Shown here piece after piece: positions 43,983 through 54,590 of a stretch of 64,000 nt of DNA. The position numbers and the translations under genes were made by a program. Positions within the stretch are counted from its first letter, which is position 1; the number at the start of each line of letters is the position of its first letter. This DNA comes from Ptychodera flava (taxonomy: Eukaryota; Hemichordata; Enteropneusta; Ptychoderidae): the NCBI RefSeq assembly GCF_041260155.1, contig NW_027248277.1, positions 22,663,822 to 22,727,821 on the forward strand, written 5' to 3'. Below the pieces are notes generated by a model. That model did no database searches. It was not told the origin of the DNA and worked only from the letters and a program-made list of their open reading frames with translations.

Positions 43983-44501
43983 TCAGTTTTTCGCGATAAA
44001 ATCATTGACAAGAAAGTCATTGAAAGTCAAATCTTCAGTGAATTGCTTCACAATGTTCGGCATGGACCATCCCCGGCACCGATGCAGCAGATAATAGAGA
44101 ACGTACTGTCCACACACAGAAGAAAGGGGTCCTTGGAGTCTCTGCCTGTTATAGATCCAGTCAAGAGAATTTCTTTTCAGGAATGTCTCGAAAGGTGTCT
44201 TGATGGGTGGACGTCCATAGGAATCGAAATATTCGCCATTATTGCTATCCACAAAGTAGAAAGCAACCCAATGTTTTCCTTGTTTGGTGCTAGGGTCCAC
44301 ATTGGCAACAAAAGCAGCTGGATATGATTTTAGTCTTGTCTCTGGCAACTTGTCAGAGGCCATCACCCCAACAAAAGAAGATGCTGCGTACCTGTCCCCA
44401 GTCAAGATCTCCCTGAGCTCTAAGGTGTCCATGCTTTTCTTATTCGGAGTGTTGAAGGACACATATTCAAAAGTCAAACAGGATGTTGCGATCTCTGTCA
44501 A
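43983..44501 (-). CDS. Polinton adenain-like cysteine protease (fossil element)
   Basis: A 172-aa C5/Ulp1-type maturation protease. His77 in QGKHWVAFYF, Asp93 in EYFDSYGRPP, Gln123 in RLQGPLSSVCGQY and the nucleophile Cys130 in the same motif form the adenain catalytic layout. In the family it trims capsid precursors during virion assembly. It is the last gene of the minus-strand block and slightly overlaps the capsid region. Confidence 0.9.
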   Translation of the reverse strand: MTEIATSCLTFEYVSFNTPNKKSMDTLELREILTGDRYAASSFVGVMASDKLPETRLKSYPAAFVANVDPSTKQGKHWVAFYFVDSNNGEYFDSYGRPPIKTPFETFLKRNSLDWIYNRQRLQGPLSSVCGQYVLYYLLHRCRGWSMPNIVKQFTEDLTFNDFLVNDFIAKN

Positions 44502-45814
44502 TTTCGATCACGTTGTCTAGCTCGCCATACACAAGTAAATTCACAGTATTTGGCAGGGCTTGTCTGAACTGCAGTTCTATGCCAAGGTTGCCCTCTTTGA
44601 TCAGGTTCAAATGCCCTCCGTCAGCAGACAAGTCCGGTGTGAGATCAAAGGCAAACAGTGTGTATCCGTTGTCGTATTCATAGCGATTGATATCGATGCC
44701 TTCATCCCGACCCATTTTGTTAGTTCCAGTAAAGAGGGAGTAGTAGGCCATAAGGAACGATTGACCGCCGGCCCTGGTGAAGTCCATTTTCAGAGGTTTG
44801 CTTGGAATTTGTTTTCCGCCGACATTGAGGACGAGTGATGTCATGTCATAATGTTTGAAGTTGAAAGGGTTCTTCTTGTATGAACCATTGAAGGCATTGT
44901 TGTCCACCAGACCCAAGACCACACGTTTAGGTAGCTGTCCCAAAAAGATGTGATCTTTGTTGAAGGACATTGTACCTCCAGAAATGGACAGAACTTTCAT
45001 CACACAACGATGTATGGGATACTTGATGGTCCCTGCTTTAAAGCTTCTGCATGGCCCAGCTGTACCGATGGACTGAGTTTAATTTTTCTGACCAGTACTG
45101 TAGCTTCTGTGACCACTGCTTTGAAGTTTGGATTTTCTGCAGAGCTCACAAGAGAGAAGGCATTCTTGCTTCTGTTGAGTTTGAGACGTAATTCAACACC
45201 ATTCATTAGATACTTGGGCTGAAAGAAGAGATCGGAATGGATGGGTCCAACCATATCGACAACTTGACTGCCAGATGTGAAGGCATATCTGCTTTTCAGT
45301 CCCTTGTTTGCTTCCCCACCTTCTTTAGTAGGTCCACTTCGTCCATTTTCAAGTGATAGTCCTTGAAGAATAGGGCAGCAGCAATATGGGTGCCTTTGGC
45401 TTCCTTCCCATAATTTAACAACGTCTCCATCATCGCTCGGTATGGGTAAGTAGGGGAGGGGTTGGATATCATTTTGCCATTGAGGTGTACATCGACTTGA
45501 CTGAACAGTGAATGGAGCCACAGATTGACAGGTCCCACTGCTGCATCTGCACCCAGGTTACTAGCATCAGCTTTTGTGATCTTAGCCTTGATCAGAAGGA
45601 GTGTTGAGGACAAATCTATGTAGTCTTCCCCCGAGCCCGAAATCACAAATTCTATGGGTCCCGATTCCACAATGTGTGTCAGGGGATGCACTTCTTCCCA
45701 TTGTCCCTCTTCCACACTGGTCTGAGTTGGAGGAACTGTGAACAAGTCAAGTTCACTCTTAGTACATTCACAGGAGTGTTCATGAAGAAATGCCATGTTA
45801 GTCAAAAATGTCAA
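44467..45814 (-). pseudogene. Polinton major capsid region, double jelly roll (fossil)
   Basis: A ~450-codon region between protease and the basic ORF. It matches the family's large capsid protein by place, size and style: a start with FTVPPTQTSVEEGQWEEVHP, then GPIEFVISGSGEDYIDLSST, HSLFSQVDVHLNGKMIS and TYPYRAMMETLLNYGKEA, and later YDMTSLVLNVGGKQIPSKPL and NGYTLFAFDLTPDLSADGGH. The call rests on Polinton gene order and overall pattern. It is broken. Confidence 0.75.
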
Positions 45815-46223
45815 GAGATCTTCTCTGTCGCTTTGCTTTGGAGGAAATGACTCTTCTGCGTGGCGCTCTGCGTTTTATACCACCACCGCCACCAGGGGAG
45901 AAAAACTGTTTCAAACCCCTTCCTGCCATTAGGTCTTTTCCAGCTTTTACCAGTCGCCTTTTGGCAGAATGCTTCACGTTACGTCCACTGAGTGCATCAC
46001 CTGCAATATTGAGTCCTGTTTTTAACACCTGTCTCCCTAGGACTTTGGCTCCTTGTTTCAGCAGCGGTGTGGCTGCACGGAAAAGACCTCCCAACAGACC
46101 GCCTAAGCCATATCCTCGCTGCACAGCTGCTCCCTGGAACGATGCTCCATTTCCCACCTGATCCACATAAAACTTCCTGTATGTGGCTGGGTTGCTTTCA
46201 TAGATTTTACGTCTATAAGGCAT
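45798..46223 (-). CDS. Basic, Gly-rich virion-like protein of the Polinton
   Basis: A 141-aa ORF with a tyrosine-rich start (MPYRRKIYESNPATYRKFYV), a glycine-rich amphipathic segment (GYGLGGLLGGLFRAATPLLK) and a strongly basic C-terminus (KRRAPRRRV, KAKRQRR). This resembles adenovirus pVI/pX-type minor core proteins and small basic proteins of other Polintons. The role is inferred from composition and its place between the two capsid genes. Confidence 0.6.
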   Translation of the reverse strand: MPYRRKIYESNPATYRKFYVDQVGNGASFQGAAVQRGYGLGGLLGGLFRAATPLLKQGAKVLGRQVLKTGLNIAGDALSGRNVKHSAKRRLVKAGKDLMAGRGLKQFFSPGGGGGIKRRAPRRRVISSKAKRQRRSLDIFD

Positions 46224-46231
46224 GGTTCAGG

Positions 46232-46963
46232 CTACAACAGTGTAGGGCGTCGCTTTCTGAAGGCTAGTGTCACGATCACTTTCCCACTCTGGAATGGTAC
46301 TCTCTGACCAGTGTCGTCTCTTATGTAGACCTCTACTGTATCAAATTCACGATTTCTCAGGGGAAGAAAGTATGGAGTGTGAAAGGTGTGGTTGATCATC
46401 TGTCCGTGGACCCCTTCCACATTTTCTATTCTCAACAGTGGTGCAAAGGTGTCTCCAACCAACTGGCCGTCCACAAGAGCGTAAGACACAGAGAAGAGAC
46501 TTTCAAACACTGAACATGAAGGGGCATCACTCTTCTGCCGTAAGATGGTATTTGGATAAAATCCCATGGTTTAAGCCAGACCTGGAAGAAAGTGGAGACT
46601 GGTACCCTCACTCACATCAGCGGTTACTTTCCTGGACACTGTGTCGAAAGTCAATAGGACATCATCGGGTAAACCTCGCTCTCTCAGAGTAGTCAGTATA
46701 CTTCCAAAATCATCATAGTAACCTGCAGGTATTTTGACAAGTGTTTTTCTATGGTCCTGATCATCATACACAAGGAAGTTTCTGCCCTCGACCACGTTGT
46801 ACCAAGAGAAAGGGTAATGTATTTCCGTCAAGGCCACTTCCCAATTACCCTGGAGGGAAACGTGCTTTGGTAATTTCACAGTGTAGCCTGTCACTTTATT
46901 GTCTGGGAAAACTTCCATGGATGCGTTGCTAGGTAATGTCATGAAGAAGGGGTGTTCAGCCAT
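46232..46963 (-). pseudogene. Polinton minor capsid (penton-like) region (fossil)
   Basis: A ~240-codon region upstream of the basic ORF. It starts MAEHPFFMTLPSNASMEVFP, continues GYTVKLPKHVSLQGNWEVAL with EIHYPFSWYNV, and ends with VEVYIRDDTGQRVPFQSGKV. This is the pattern of the single-jelly-roll minor capsid protein that accompanies the major capsid in Polintons. Confidence 0.7.
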
Positions 46964-47011
46964 GGTGACTGTTACTTTCCAAGTGTGGTGCTTGGCCAGA
47001 GTACGTCCATG

Positions 47012-48134
47012 TTATACCTTTGCTAGATCCGTCACCCAGCTGTTAAACTTGTCAGGCCAACCGTACCACTTGACCAAGTATTCTTTCTTTCCCCTTCTCT
47101 TTCTGGTCTTGAGTATTTTTTTCCACCCTAAAGACATCATCATCTTTCTTAACCACTCTTTGCAGTTCTTGCTCATAGAATGTCCCTTCCAACACTTCAC
47201 CATCGTAATCTTTCAACTTGTACAAGGGTGGTCGATCATGGATCCGTCCGGATATGGTGAAGACTTCTTCAGTCCAATTTGGAAGGTAGCCCTTTTTGAA
47301 CATTCGTCTGGCTTTGCTGATTCTCACTTGCTCACCAATGTCGTATTTGAATTTGATTGTTTTGGAGTCAAAATCACTGTACAGTGTGTCCCACACTTCT
47401 TTTCATTGGTCTCGTTCACAGAAGCGGTTTTCTCTTGATGCTGCGGTGCCAGGTGTTGTTGTAGGAGTGCATCAATTGAGGAAGTATGGATATGTAGTTC
47501 AGGTGTTGGTTCTGGTGAAAGTATTTCCACATTTTCGTCTTCAGTGTGCGGTTGAAACGCTCAACCACAGATGCTTTTGTTTCATTTCCAGTGGTGAAGA
47601 AATGAACGCCTTCATTCTTCAGTAATTTTTGAAATATGTGGTTGACAAACTCTTTACCTTGGTCTGTTTGCAGTTTTTCTGGTTTTCGTCCACTTTTAAA
47701 AATCTGTTGGAAGGCTGACACTAAGGTAGTTCCACGTTTATCTTTCAAAGGATTGGCCCAGGCATACTTGGACAGGATGTCAATACATGTTAGGATGTAT
47801 CGGTATCCTCTGTTGTATTTTGCCAGTGAACTCAAATCAGCCAGATCAGCTTGCCACTGCTGATCTATACCCCAACAATTACTCTAGCCCTTGGAAACCT
47901 CCACCGCACAGGCTTGTGCAGTGTGTAAGTGTCTTGACGTTGCATCCATTCCCTCACTTGCTGACGGGTTATTTTCACCCCCTTTTCTCTTGCAGCACGG
48001 TAAACAGCATCGATTCCTCCAAAACTTGCGGAATGACCTGGATCGTAAAATACCTCGCTGAGATGTTGATCCAACTCCGTCGATTTGGTCGCATGTTTCA
48101 TGTTTGATGACGATGGACCCAGAACAGCAGGCAC
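47012..48134 (-). pseudogene. Polinton integrase with C-terminal chromodomain (fossil)
   Basis: The N-terminal part has FYDPGHSASFGGIDAVYRAA, then TRQQVREWMQRQDTYTLHKP. The core shows YILTCIDILSKYAWANPL, LQTDQGKEFVN and KASVVERFNRTLK, with the D, D and E of retroviral-type integrases. The C-terminal part has KYDIGEQVRISKARRMFKKG and PPLYKLKDYDGEVLEGTFYE. It ends in a chromodomain (KEYLVKWYGWPDKFNSWV). Such integrases insert the element and produce the 6-base duplication seen at its ends. Confidence 0.85.
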
Positions 48135-48244
48135 ACAGACACCTTACACGTTTGAGAACATCATTTACAGAAAGAGAAGGGGGACAACACTCCATGACCG
48201 CAACTTCCTGTAAAATGACCGGCGGCAGAACGGGCCTTGTTGTT

Positions 48245-49053
48245 TTAAAAGTCGATCCAACTCTTTGGACGATGCCGAGGTCTTCTTGCTGTTGAAATGA
48301 CAGGAGGCGCCTTCTTCGTTTTGGTAGACGGCTGTTCACTGAACATTTCAGGTTCACCATCACTGACGTCCATGTGAAGTAATCCTTTGGATTTCTTCAA
48401 AGACTGGATCCAGTTCCATCTGTCTCTGTTTCCTACCAGATCTTGTGGAATGTTCATGGTAGACAATACCTGTGCAAACTGTTGCCATCCCCTGGGAGTG
48501 AAAGTTTTCCTTCGACGTAAAACATCATTGACAAGATCTACCATGTGGGTGCCTGGCACAGGACTACCATCGTACACCAGTTCCCCTTTCTCGTTCCAGT
48601 CAATTAGATCGTTCTGTTTAACTTTCTGCAAGAGTAGTTTTGCTTTTTTCTTCATAGATTTTGGTACACTTTCGATGACATCCAACTCTACCCCATGTGC
48701 TGGCTTTCCATCATCAACCCTTTCCCCTTCCGTGCTCAGGTTTAATGAAGACATGGAAGAAGAAGTTGCAGCCGAAGCATCGGTTTTCATCTCAGATGGA
48801 ACGATGCTGATTTTCACAGGTTCCTTCCTTTTGTCGACAAAAGCCCTGTACTGCTGAAGAGTCTGTTGGTATAGCTTAGATCGTCAGCTATATCTGTTCT
48901 TTCTAAGATCTGTTGCATCTCCCGGTCTAACGAGGACAATACCTTGGTGACAGGATGTGTAGTCTGATTCTGCTGTAGTTGTATTGTATCGAGTAATTCC
49001 TGTGGCACAAGTGCCATCTTCTTGGCGTGTTCCATGGGCATGGTGGCCGTCAC
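48245..49053 (-). pseudogene. Conserved Polinton protein of unknown role (fossil)
   Basis: The N-terminal part has KKMALVPQELLDTIQLQQNQ and LSSLDREMQQILERTDIADD. A Ser-rich stretch follows, then a C-terminal part with GSPVPGTHMVDLVNDVLRRR and GWQQFAQVLSTMNIPQDLVG. I know this arrangement as a recurring ORF in invertebrate Polinton copies next to integrase, but I know no function for it. It could be a scaffold or terminal-protein-like factor. This is only a guess. Confidence 0.55.
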
Positions 49054-49391
49054 TTGAACAGGAGACTTCCGAGCACGGAGAGGACAGGTCCCAAAACAGC
49101 AGAGAGGAATCCACCTTTCTGGACCAGTATTTTCTTCTTCTTGGATGTTTTAACCTTTCTATCTGTCAGCGTGCGAAGTTGATGTTTGTATTTGCTCAGT
49201 TTCTTCTTTTGACTCGCTGTCAGTGGAACACTGCCCCTCAGGATATTCAAACAACACTCGCAAAGACAGCGAACAAGTTCGTTACTAGCTCCTTCAATAA
49301 CTCCCCTCTGTTGCTTTGGATTGCCTCTGGCTAACACAGACAGAAAGTGGGCATGCTTTCTCATTCGCTGAGACATGATGAATGATGACAT
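49050..49391 (-). CDS. Small basic Polinton protein with hydrophobic tail
   Basis: A 113-aa ORF. A basic helical N-terminal half contains RKHAHFLSVLARGNPKQQRG and a short Cys motif (CLCECC). A lysine-rich middle (KKKLSKYKHQ, KTSKKKKIL) leads to a C-terminal GGFLSAVLGPVLSVLGSLLF that looks membrane-active. Similar proteins recur in Polintons. The end resembles adenovirus pVI/mu-like lytic or core peptides. The start overlaps the next gene's end by about four bases. Confidence 0.6.
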   Translation of the reverse strand: MSSFIMSQRMRKHAHFLSVLARGNPKQQRGVIEGASNELVRCLCECCLNILRGSVPLTASQKKKLSKYKHQLRTLTDRKVKTSKKKKILVQKGGFLSAVLGPVLSVLGSLLFK

Positions 49392-49439
49392 TTCTCTCAG
49401 TCATATCTGTTTTATGTTTTTCTGACATAAACGAAGGTA

Positions 49440-50053
49440 GTCTCCTCCAGGGAAAATGTGGGAACGCAGACGAAGGACTTCGGGTGCATTGGGTTTCAGG
49501 TCAATAAGAAGGTAGCCATAGGGTTCTCGGGTAGCATCCAGAAAGGCTTCCTGAATAAAACGCGTGTTTCCAGGATACATTTGCTTGGCCAGTGTGTGAT
49601 TTGTGATCCATCTCTCGGATTTTTGAATAGGACCAGATAATGTGAATTTAAACTCATGGTTCGGGTCTCCCTACCTTGATGAAATAAATTTTGCAAGATG
49701 AGCATCACAGACAGATTGCGATGGTGAGAACCCTTGGTGAAAAGATTGGTAATCCTCTTGTCATTGCCAGTTTCAGACATCAGATCATCAAGAATTAATA
49801 AATTGGATTGACGAGGGGAGAACATATTGTCCAAGTCTTCAGGAATGCCTTCGACAAAATGAATGCTTGGAATCTGCGCAGTGAGTTCTGCATAGGCAGA
49901 TTGGTATTCACCGTAACACCAGACAATGTGTTCTGGAGAAGGAAAAATCATGGCTTCCCGTTCCTTGAGCAGTCGCTTCACAAATTCTGTTTTGCCTGAT
50001 TGTGTTGGTCCACATATGAGAGCAGTGAATGGATGTTGAAGTCTGACGTCCAT
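49440..50053 (-). pseudogene. Polinton packaging ATPase, A32/FtsK-HerA type (fossil)
   Basis: Starts MDVRLQHPFTALICGPTQSG (ATG at 50053), which contains the Walker A GPTQSGKT. Walker B is NLLILDDLMSE, followed by the LFTKGSHHRNLSVMLILQNL sensor-like motif and PRDGSQITHW. This is the genome-packaging ATPase of the Polinton/adintovirus group. The frame could be extended upstream, but the family begins close to the Walker A. Confidence 0.85.
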
Positions 50054-50112
50054 GCTTGAATGGGTTGATGTTGTTCGGGACAAAATGTGAATTATTCGAA
50101 TCAGCTGGCACA

Positions 50113-50268
50113 TCACTGATGGGAATCAGATTGCCTGGCTACTTTCAACAATCTGCGTCTTTCCACTTTGTCTTCGATGTTATGCACTTGTGTGAGATGG
50201 TTTGCCAATCTGACAAGGTGCTTTGCATGACAGCCAGGGTAAGGACAGTTCTTTCGAACTCGAGGCAT
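50113..50268 (-). CDS. 51-aa C2H2 zinc-finger ORF of the Polinton
   Basis: A short minus-strand ORF lies just upstream of the ATPase: MPRVRKNCPYPGCHAKHLVR, then LANHLTQVHNIEDKVERRRL. It has a CxxxxC...HxxxxH-type finger (CPYPGC, NHLTQVH) and a basic tail, and ends 60 bases before the ATPase start. I recall similar one-finger peptides from other invertebrate Polintons. It may bind DNA or RNA. Confidence 0.6.
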   Translation of the reverse strand: MPRVRKNCPYPGCHAKHLVRLANHLTQVHNIEDKVERRRLLKVARQSDSHQ

Positions 50269-51181
50269 GGCACATCAAGTCAGCCTGTCAGCTCTTCAGT
50301 CTGACTGCTTAGGTATTCCTTTTCAGTCAATTTCACTGTTTGGATCAACTTTATAGTGATATGAGACGGGCTTCCTTTTGAAAAATTTATCATAGATTAT
50401 GTATGGCAACACACATAAATACAGGAAGAACATTGGATTTGAAAAGTCCCGATTATTGATGATCAACTTCAACAGTGTTTGCAGAATGAGACCCATCACA
50501 TCAAATGAATGTCAGACTGAAAACATCACAAACTTATACAGGAAAATAATTTCATTGGGTGATCTCATTTCTTGACAGCAGGAGGGCAAAAGGGGCAGGG
50601 GCCCGTGGGGCAAAGGGGCCTTCAAAAGTTTCTTGCGGGAACATATCAAATGAAAGGGTGAACCTTTCAGTGGTGAGCAGAACTCCTTTAAGGTGGCCCC
50701 TGGGGCAGCGGGGCCTACTTTTTTGGCCTTTGGGACAAAGGGGCCACACATACACACTGACTCATTTGCCAACACATTCATACACAAACACCAGCAAATA
50801 AATTAAGACAAGCCACTGATCCATTTCAAATGAACAAGTTGACTTTGGTTTAATACATCAAACTTTTAACAAGATTTCGAACAGCAGTTCCTTCCAAAGA
50901 CAATAAATTTAATATCTCATGAGAATATCCAATCCAAAATTGTTAGGCCGTCACACTGCTTTTAGATATAATTAAATGCTGCTTCTTTTTTTTAAATCAG
51001 TTTTAAACAAATGTAGAATGACTTGGTTTTTTTTTGTTTTTTTTTTGTTTTTTTTGTTTTGTTTTTTTTTTCGAGAGATGAAAACAAACAAAGTTGTCAC
51101 AGTGACTGTATTTGTCACGAAACAGATCGATTATAACTCTAACAATGCGGTTTGGATTCCAAACAGTCAGTCACTATTACA
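50269..51181. other. Polinton spacer between ATPase cluster and polymerase
   Basis: Non-coding. A G-rich stretch with repeated GGGGC(A)AAGGGGCC lies at 50585-50745 and T-rich tracts at 51025-51075. The sequence could hold regulatory elements. I see no gene. Confidence 0.5.
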
Positions 51182-54100
51182 TTACAGATCCAATGGAATG
51201 GTGGATATACCATCTTCAAGAACTTTTCTCTTGATGTAAAGGTAGGTGAATCCATATTTAAACTGCCGATAGGTGTACATGTAGATGCCTTCCAGACGAA
51301 ATCCTCTGTTCGTGACGGTTTTGGGACTTCTTGATCTTAAAACATCAAGGTACACTTCTTTGGTGATGCTGTTAGTTTTCTTGCTGACTCCCTTGCTGGA
51401 AAATTTATCCTTCTCCCCTCCAAAACAGTAATGATTTACTGTTGAGGGCGATGATGCCTTCACCTTGCCACTCTACCTTGAAGAGGCCGGGTGTTCTCTT
51501 GTCATGTTGAAAATGGGTTGGTCGGGGAAACCACATGTGACGTTCTGCTTCATACTCAGTCTTCAGTTCAGTCTTAACCAAACTGTCGAGTGTGTCTGCG
51601 GCAATGGCTATGTAGGCAGAGTCTGTGTCCATTTCAACATATTGCCAGTCACTCCTGTCAAAATACTTGCTCATGAAGTCGTAGTAAAACTGTAGCATGC
51701 GTAGCTTGGCATACTGGTAGACGAATATTCCTATTTGCATGGGTTGGTCTATTGTGATCGTTTGTTTTGAGCAAGATACTTCGTAGGTGTCATCGGAGAA
51801 GTCGATGATTCTTCTGAAAAGGGGTGAATTGACAAGCCGGTTCGCTTCGACGATACCACAGATTTTCACATCGAGATGTTTGTCCTTGTTCATCAAAGTT
51901 TTTCCATATGCGCTGTTGCCGAGGAGTTTCATTGTATCACCCAGAACAGACTTAGAGGCATCAGTGTCTCCTTGTCGGCGGGCCTCTGATACAGCTTCGC
52001 CAAACTCTTTGAAACAGGACTTCGGCGTATACTCGATGACTTGGTGTATTCGTTTCACAACAAGTCCATGCTCCAGGTACCATTTCAGAAGGGGCGAAAT
52101 AAGAAGAAGTTGTTCGCCATGCAGGCTACCAATCAGTGACCGACGAGGGGACCTCAGCTGATCTTTTTCTGTCGCGAATGAAAACATGTGTTCACCTATG
52201 TCCGATCTGGAGACATTCACGTCTTAAAGATTGGACACATCTCAGAAAAGTGTTCTTTGAGATGAGGTGGTACTTCGATGTCGCACTCAATCATTCCAAA
52301 GAAATCTCCACTGCGGACAGCCTCCAGTATGTCATTTTCTTGCAGGAAGAAAGACCTGTCAAAATATCTAACCTGTCTTCTCCGACGAAAGGACTTTAGT
52401 TCAACATCATTACGTCTCATGTCAAGGTACTGGCATTCCCAGAGGGTTACTAGATTGAACCCCATGTCTCTGATGTAGTTTTCATTGTTCACAGTGTCCC
52501 TATAGAGTTCACTCATTGGCTTTCCTCGCACCTCATTGATTTCTTTTCCTCTGTTTACGATACAATCATGGCCATGCCAGAAACAACCATGGAATGGTAG
52601 ACAGTGTTGGAGTTTTCACAAAACCCATCAACGGGGAGCTGACGACTGCCAAGACGTCGTTCTCTTGCGTTGCCCCTATGCTGAATATGGATGTTTTCTT
52701 TGCTAGCAACAAAGTCCAGCCACTCCACTGCCATGGGTTCTGACCATTTTCGCTTGAAGTTTTCACTGGCCTTTCTTCTGACATAAAAGCCTGTAGGCAT
52801 CTCTTGCATCAGTGCCCAAAGGTATAGGGCATTGGCATCATAGCCTACTATCTTCTTGCACTTTTTGCCATCACGAATGGCCGTTTTGTCTGCCTCTTGG
52901 TAACGGTGGAAAATAATGCTTGGACCACCGATGATGTTGGATTTGAATGTGTCGTATAAGTCTCGATCTTGCTCGCTGATAAGAGAGAAGTTGACGTCGG
53001 CCGGAAGCTGTCCAAAGAGGTATCGCATAGTCACACCGGGTAACGAAACTGCATCTTTGAAAGGATCAACTGCTTTATCTCTGTAGAAGGCAACCATGTT
53101 GTCAATGGCTTGGAGAAAGGGTTTTACGTCATTGTTGTTATACCATATGAGGAAGTCTCTGAAACTTGTCATTTGGCGTGTTTCCCAGATCTGCTGACAA
53201 AATGCATAGTCTTCCATGCTAATGTTGGTCGCCTTTAAGCTGCTATAAAAAGCCGAGTGTGGTGGAAGTGACCTTTGTTTCAGCTTTTCGAGCGAATCCA
53301 TCCATTCGTACGGAAAGAATCCCTTTCTTCACCTGCATTGTATGCTTTCAAGAACTGAGCATAACTGCAGCCATGGGAGATGTAGTTTGCGACATCAAGA
53401 AACCGGAGTCTGTCTGTCTCTAGCACCAGATAATCAGCAGACCTCTTTATGACGAACTTGACTTCATCTTGCTGTAACAGTTCTGGCCAAAGGAAAGGTT
53501 TTGCTACGTTCAGGTCATAACGTCCCGAATTGAAGCCAAGAACAGGCAGCTGTTTCAAGTACCTCATCAAATGACTCCACAGCTTTATCAGAGGATGTTT
53601 GTCATCATCATCATCTACAACGCCCTCGTCTTCCATCTTCTCCTTTAACTCGTTTACAACGGATGCAAACCTATCCTCCATCATATGGAAGCAGTGACGA
53701 CTGATGGTGTTCAGGTAGCTGAGCATGTCGGATACCAATTGCTGAGGGTCTCCTTCAGAAATAAAACAGCGCGGTTCGTCAAACGATGGTACATTGCTGC
53801 ATACGCTGACACTCAACAATTCGTGTTTTGCTTCCAGGCGCAGTTTGTCACCATGGGATGAACTTATGTTGTCCTTGTTGAGATAACACTCGAAATCAAA
53901 CGTTGCCCTGTAAGGGTAGAAGCGCAAATCTTCTGGCACAGCAATTCCCATCATTGAAAGCGAATCAAAAATGGTAGGTGCGATTTGAAAAGTGCCTCCA
54001 GGGAACTTGTGTCTTGTTTCAGATGTACAGGATTTCTCGTGTTTGTGAAGATTTCTTAAGCAGTCATATAATTTGTCACAGGAGGAACACTTGAAGGATT

Positions 54101-54562
54101 CAGCATATTGGTAGAAATCACGAATGTACGAAAAGTGACCATGGTGGTGGTTGATGTACATGGTGTGGCCATATTTTCTCTTGGATTGGACAAGGTGTTT
54201 GACGATTCTCTTTGAGCGGGAGACTCCTCTTCCTCCATAGAGAGTTCGCAAACTTCGATATTAATAGCGAACATATTTTCCAATTTTGAAACGTCGTCAA
54301 AGGACACACCTTCAAATTCCTCACCAACTGAACGTCCCTGCTGCTGGAGAAACTGCTTTAGGTAGTTGACTGTAGCCACTTCTAGATTGGTTTCTTCGTA
54401 ACCCTTGGCTAGTGCGAGGCAACGAAAGAAACACAGATTGTCATCATAGGGTCGGTTGGTATGCGGGTTGTTAACCAGTGCCACAACACTGCGACATGCT
54501 GTCAGTGCAACAGGTAAGTTGCCGATGTCCTGGCACCCGATGCTGTGTTTTGACATTTTCAC
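51182..54562 (-). pseudogene. Polinton protein-primed DNA polymerase B (fossil)
   Basis: A ~1100-codon region. Family motifs from the N-terminal side are NPHTNRPYDDNLCFFRCLAL, then exonuclease I RATFDFECYLNKD, exonuclease II VLGFNSGRYDLNVA, motif A KKIVGYDANALYLWAL, motif B KLLGNSAYGKTLMN and motif C VEMDTDSAYIAI. The C-terminal KDKFSSKGVSKK and TYLYIKRKVLEDGIST close it. The polymerase replicates the element from a protein-primed end. The zinc-finger region at 54591-55649 lies immediately upstream. The copy is broken in several places. Confidence 0.9.
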
Positions 54563-54590
54563 AACATAGATGGTAACATTGGTAATAAGT

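Noticed and set aside
44043-49640. Many plus-strand frames of 60-180 codons inside the Polinton
   Set aside because: They are antisense shadows of the minus-strand protease, capsid, integrase and ATPase genes.
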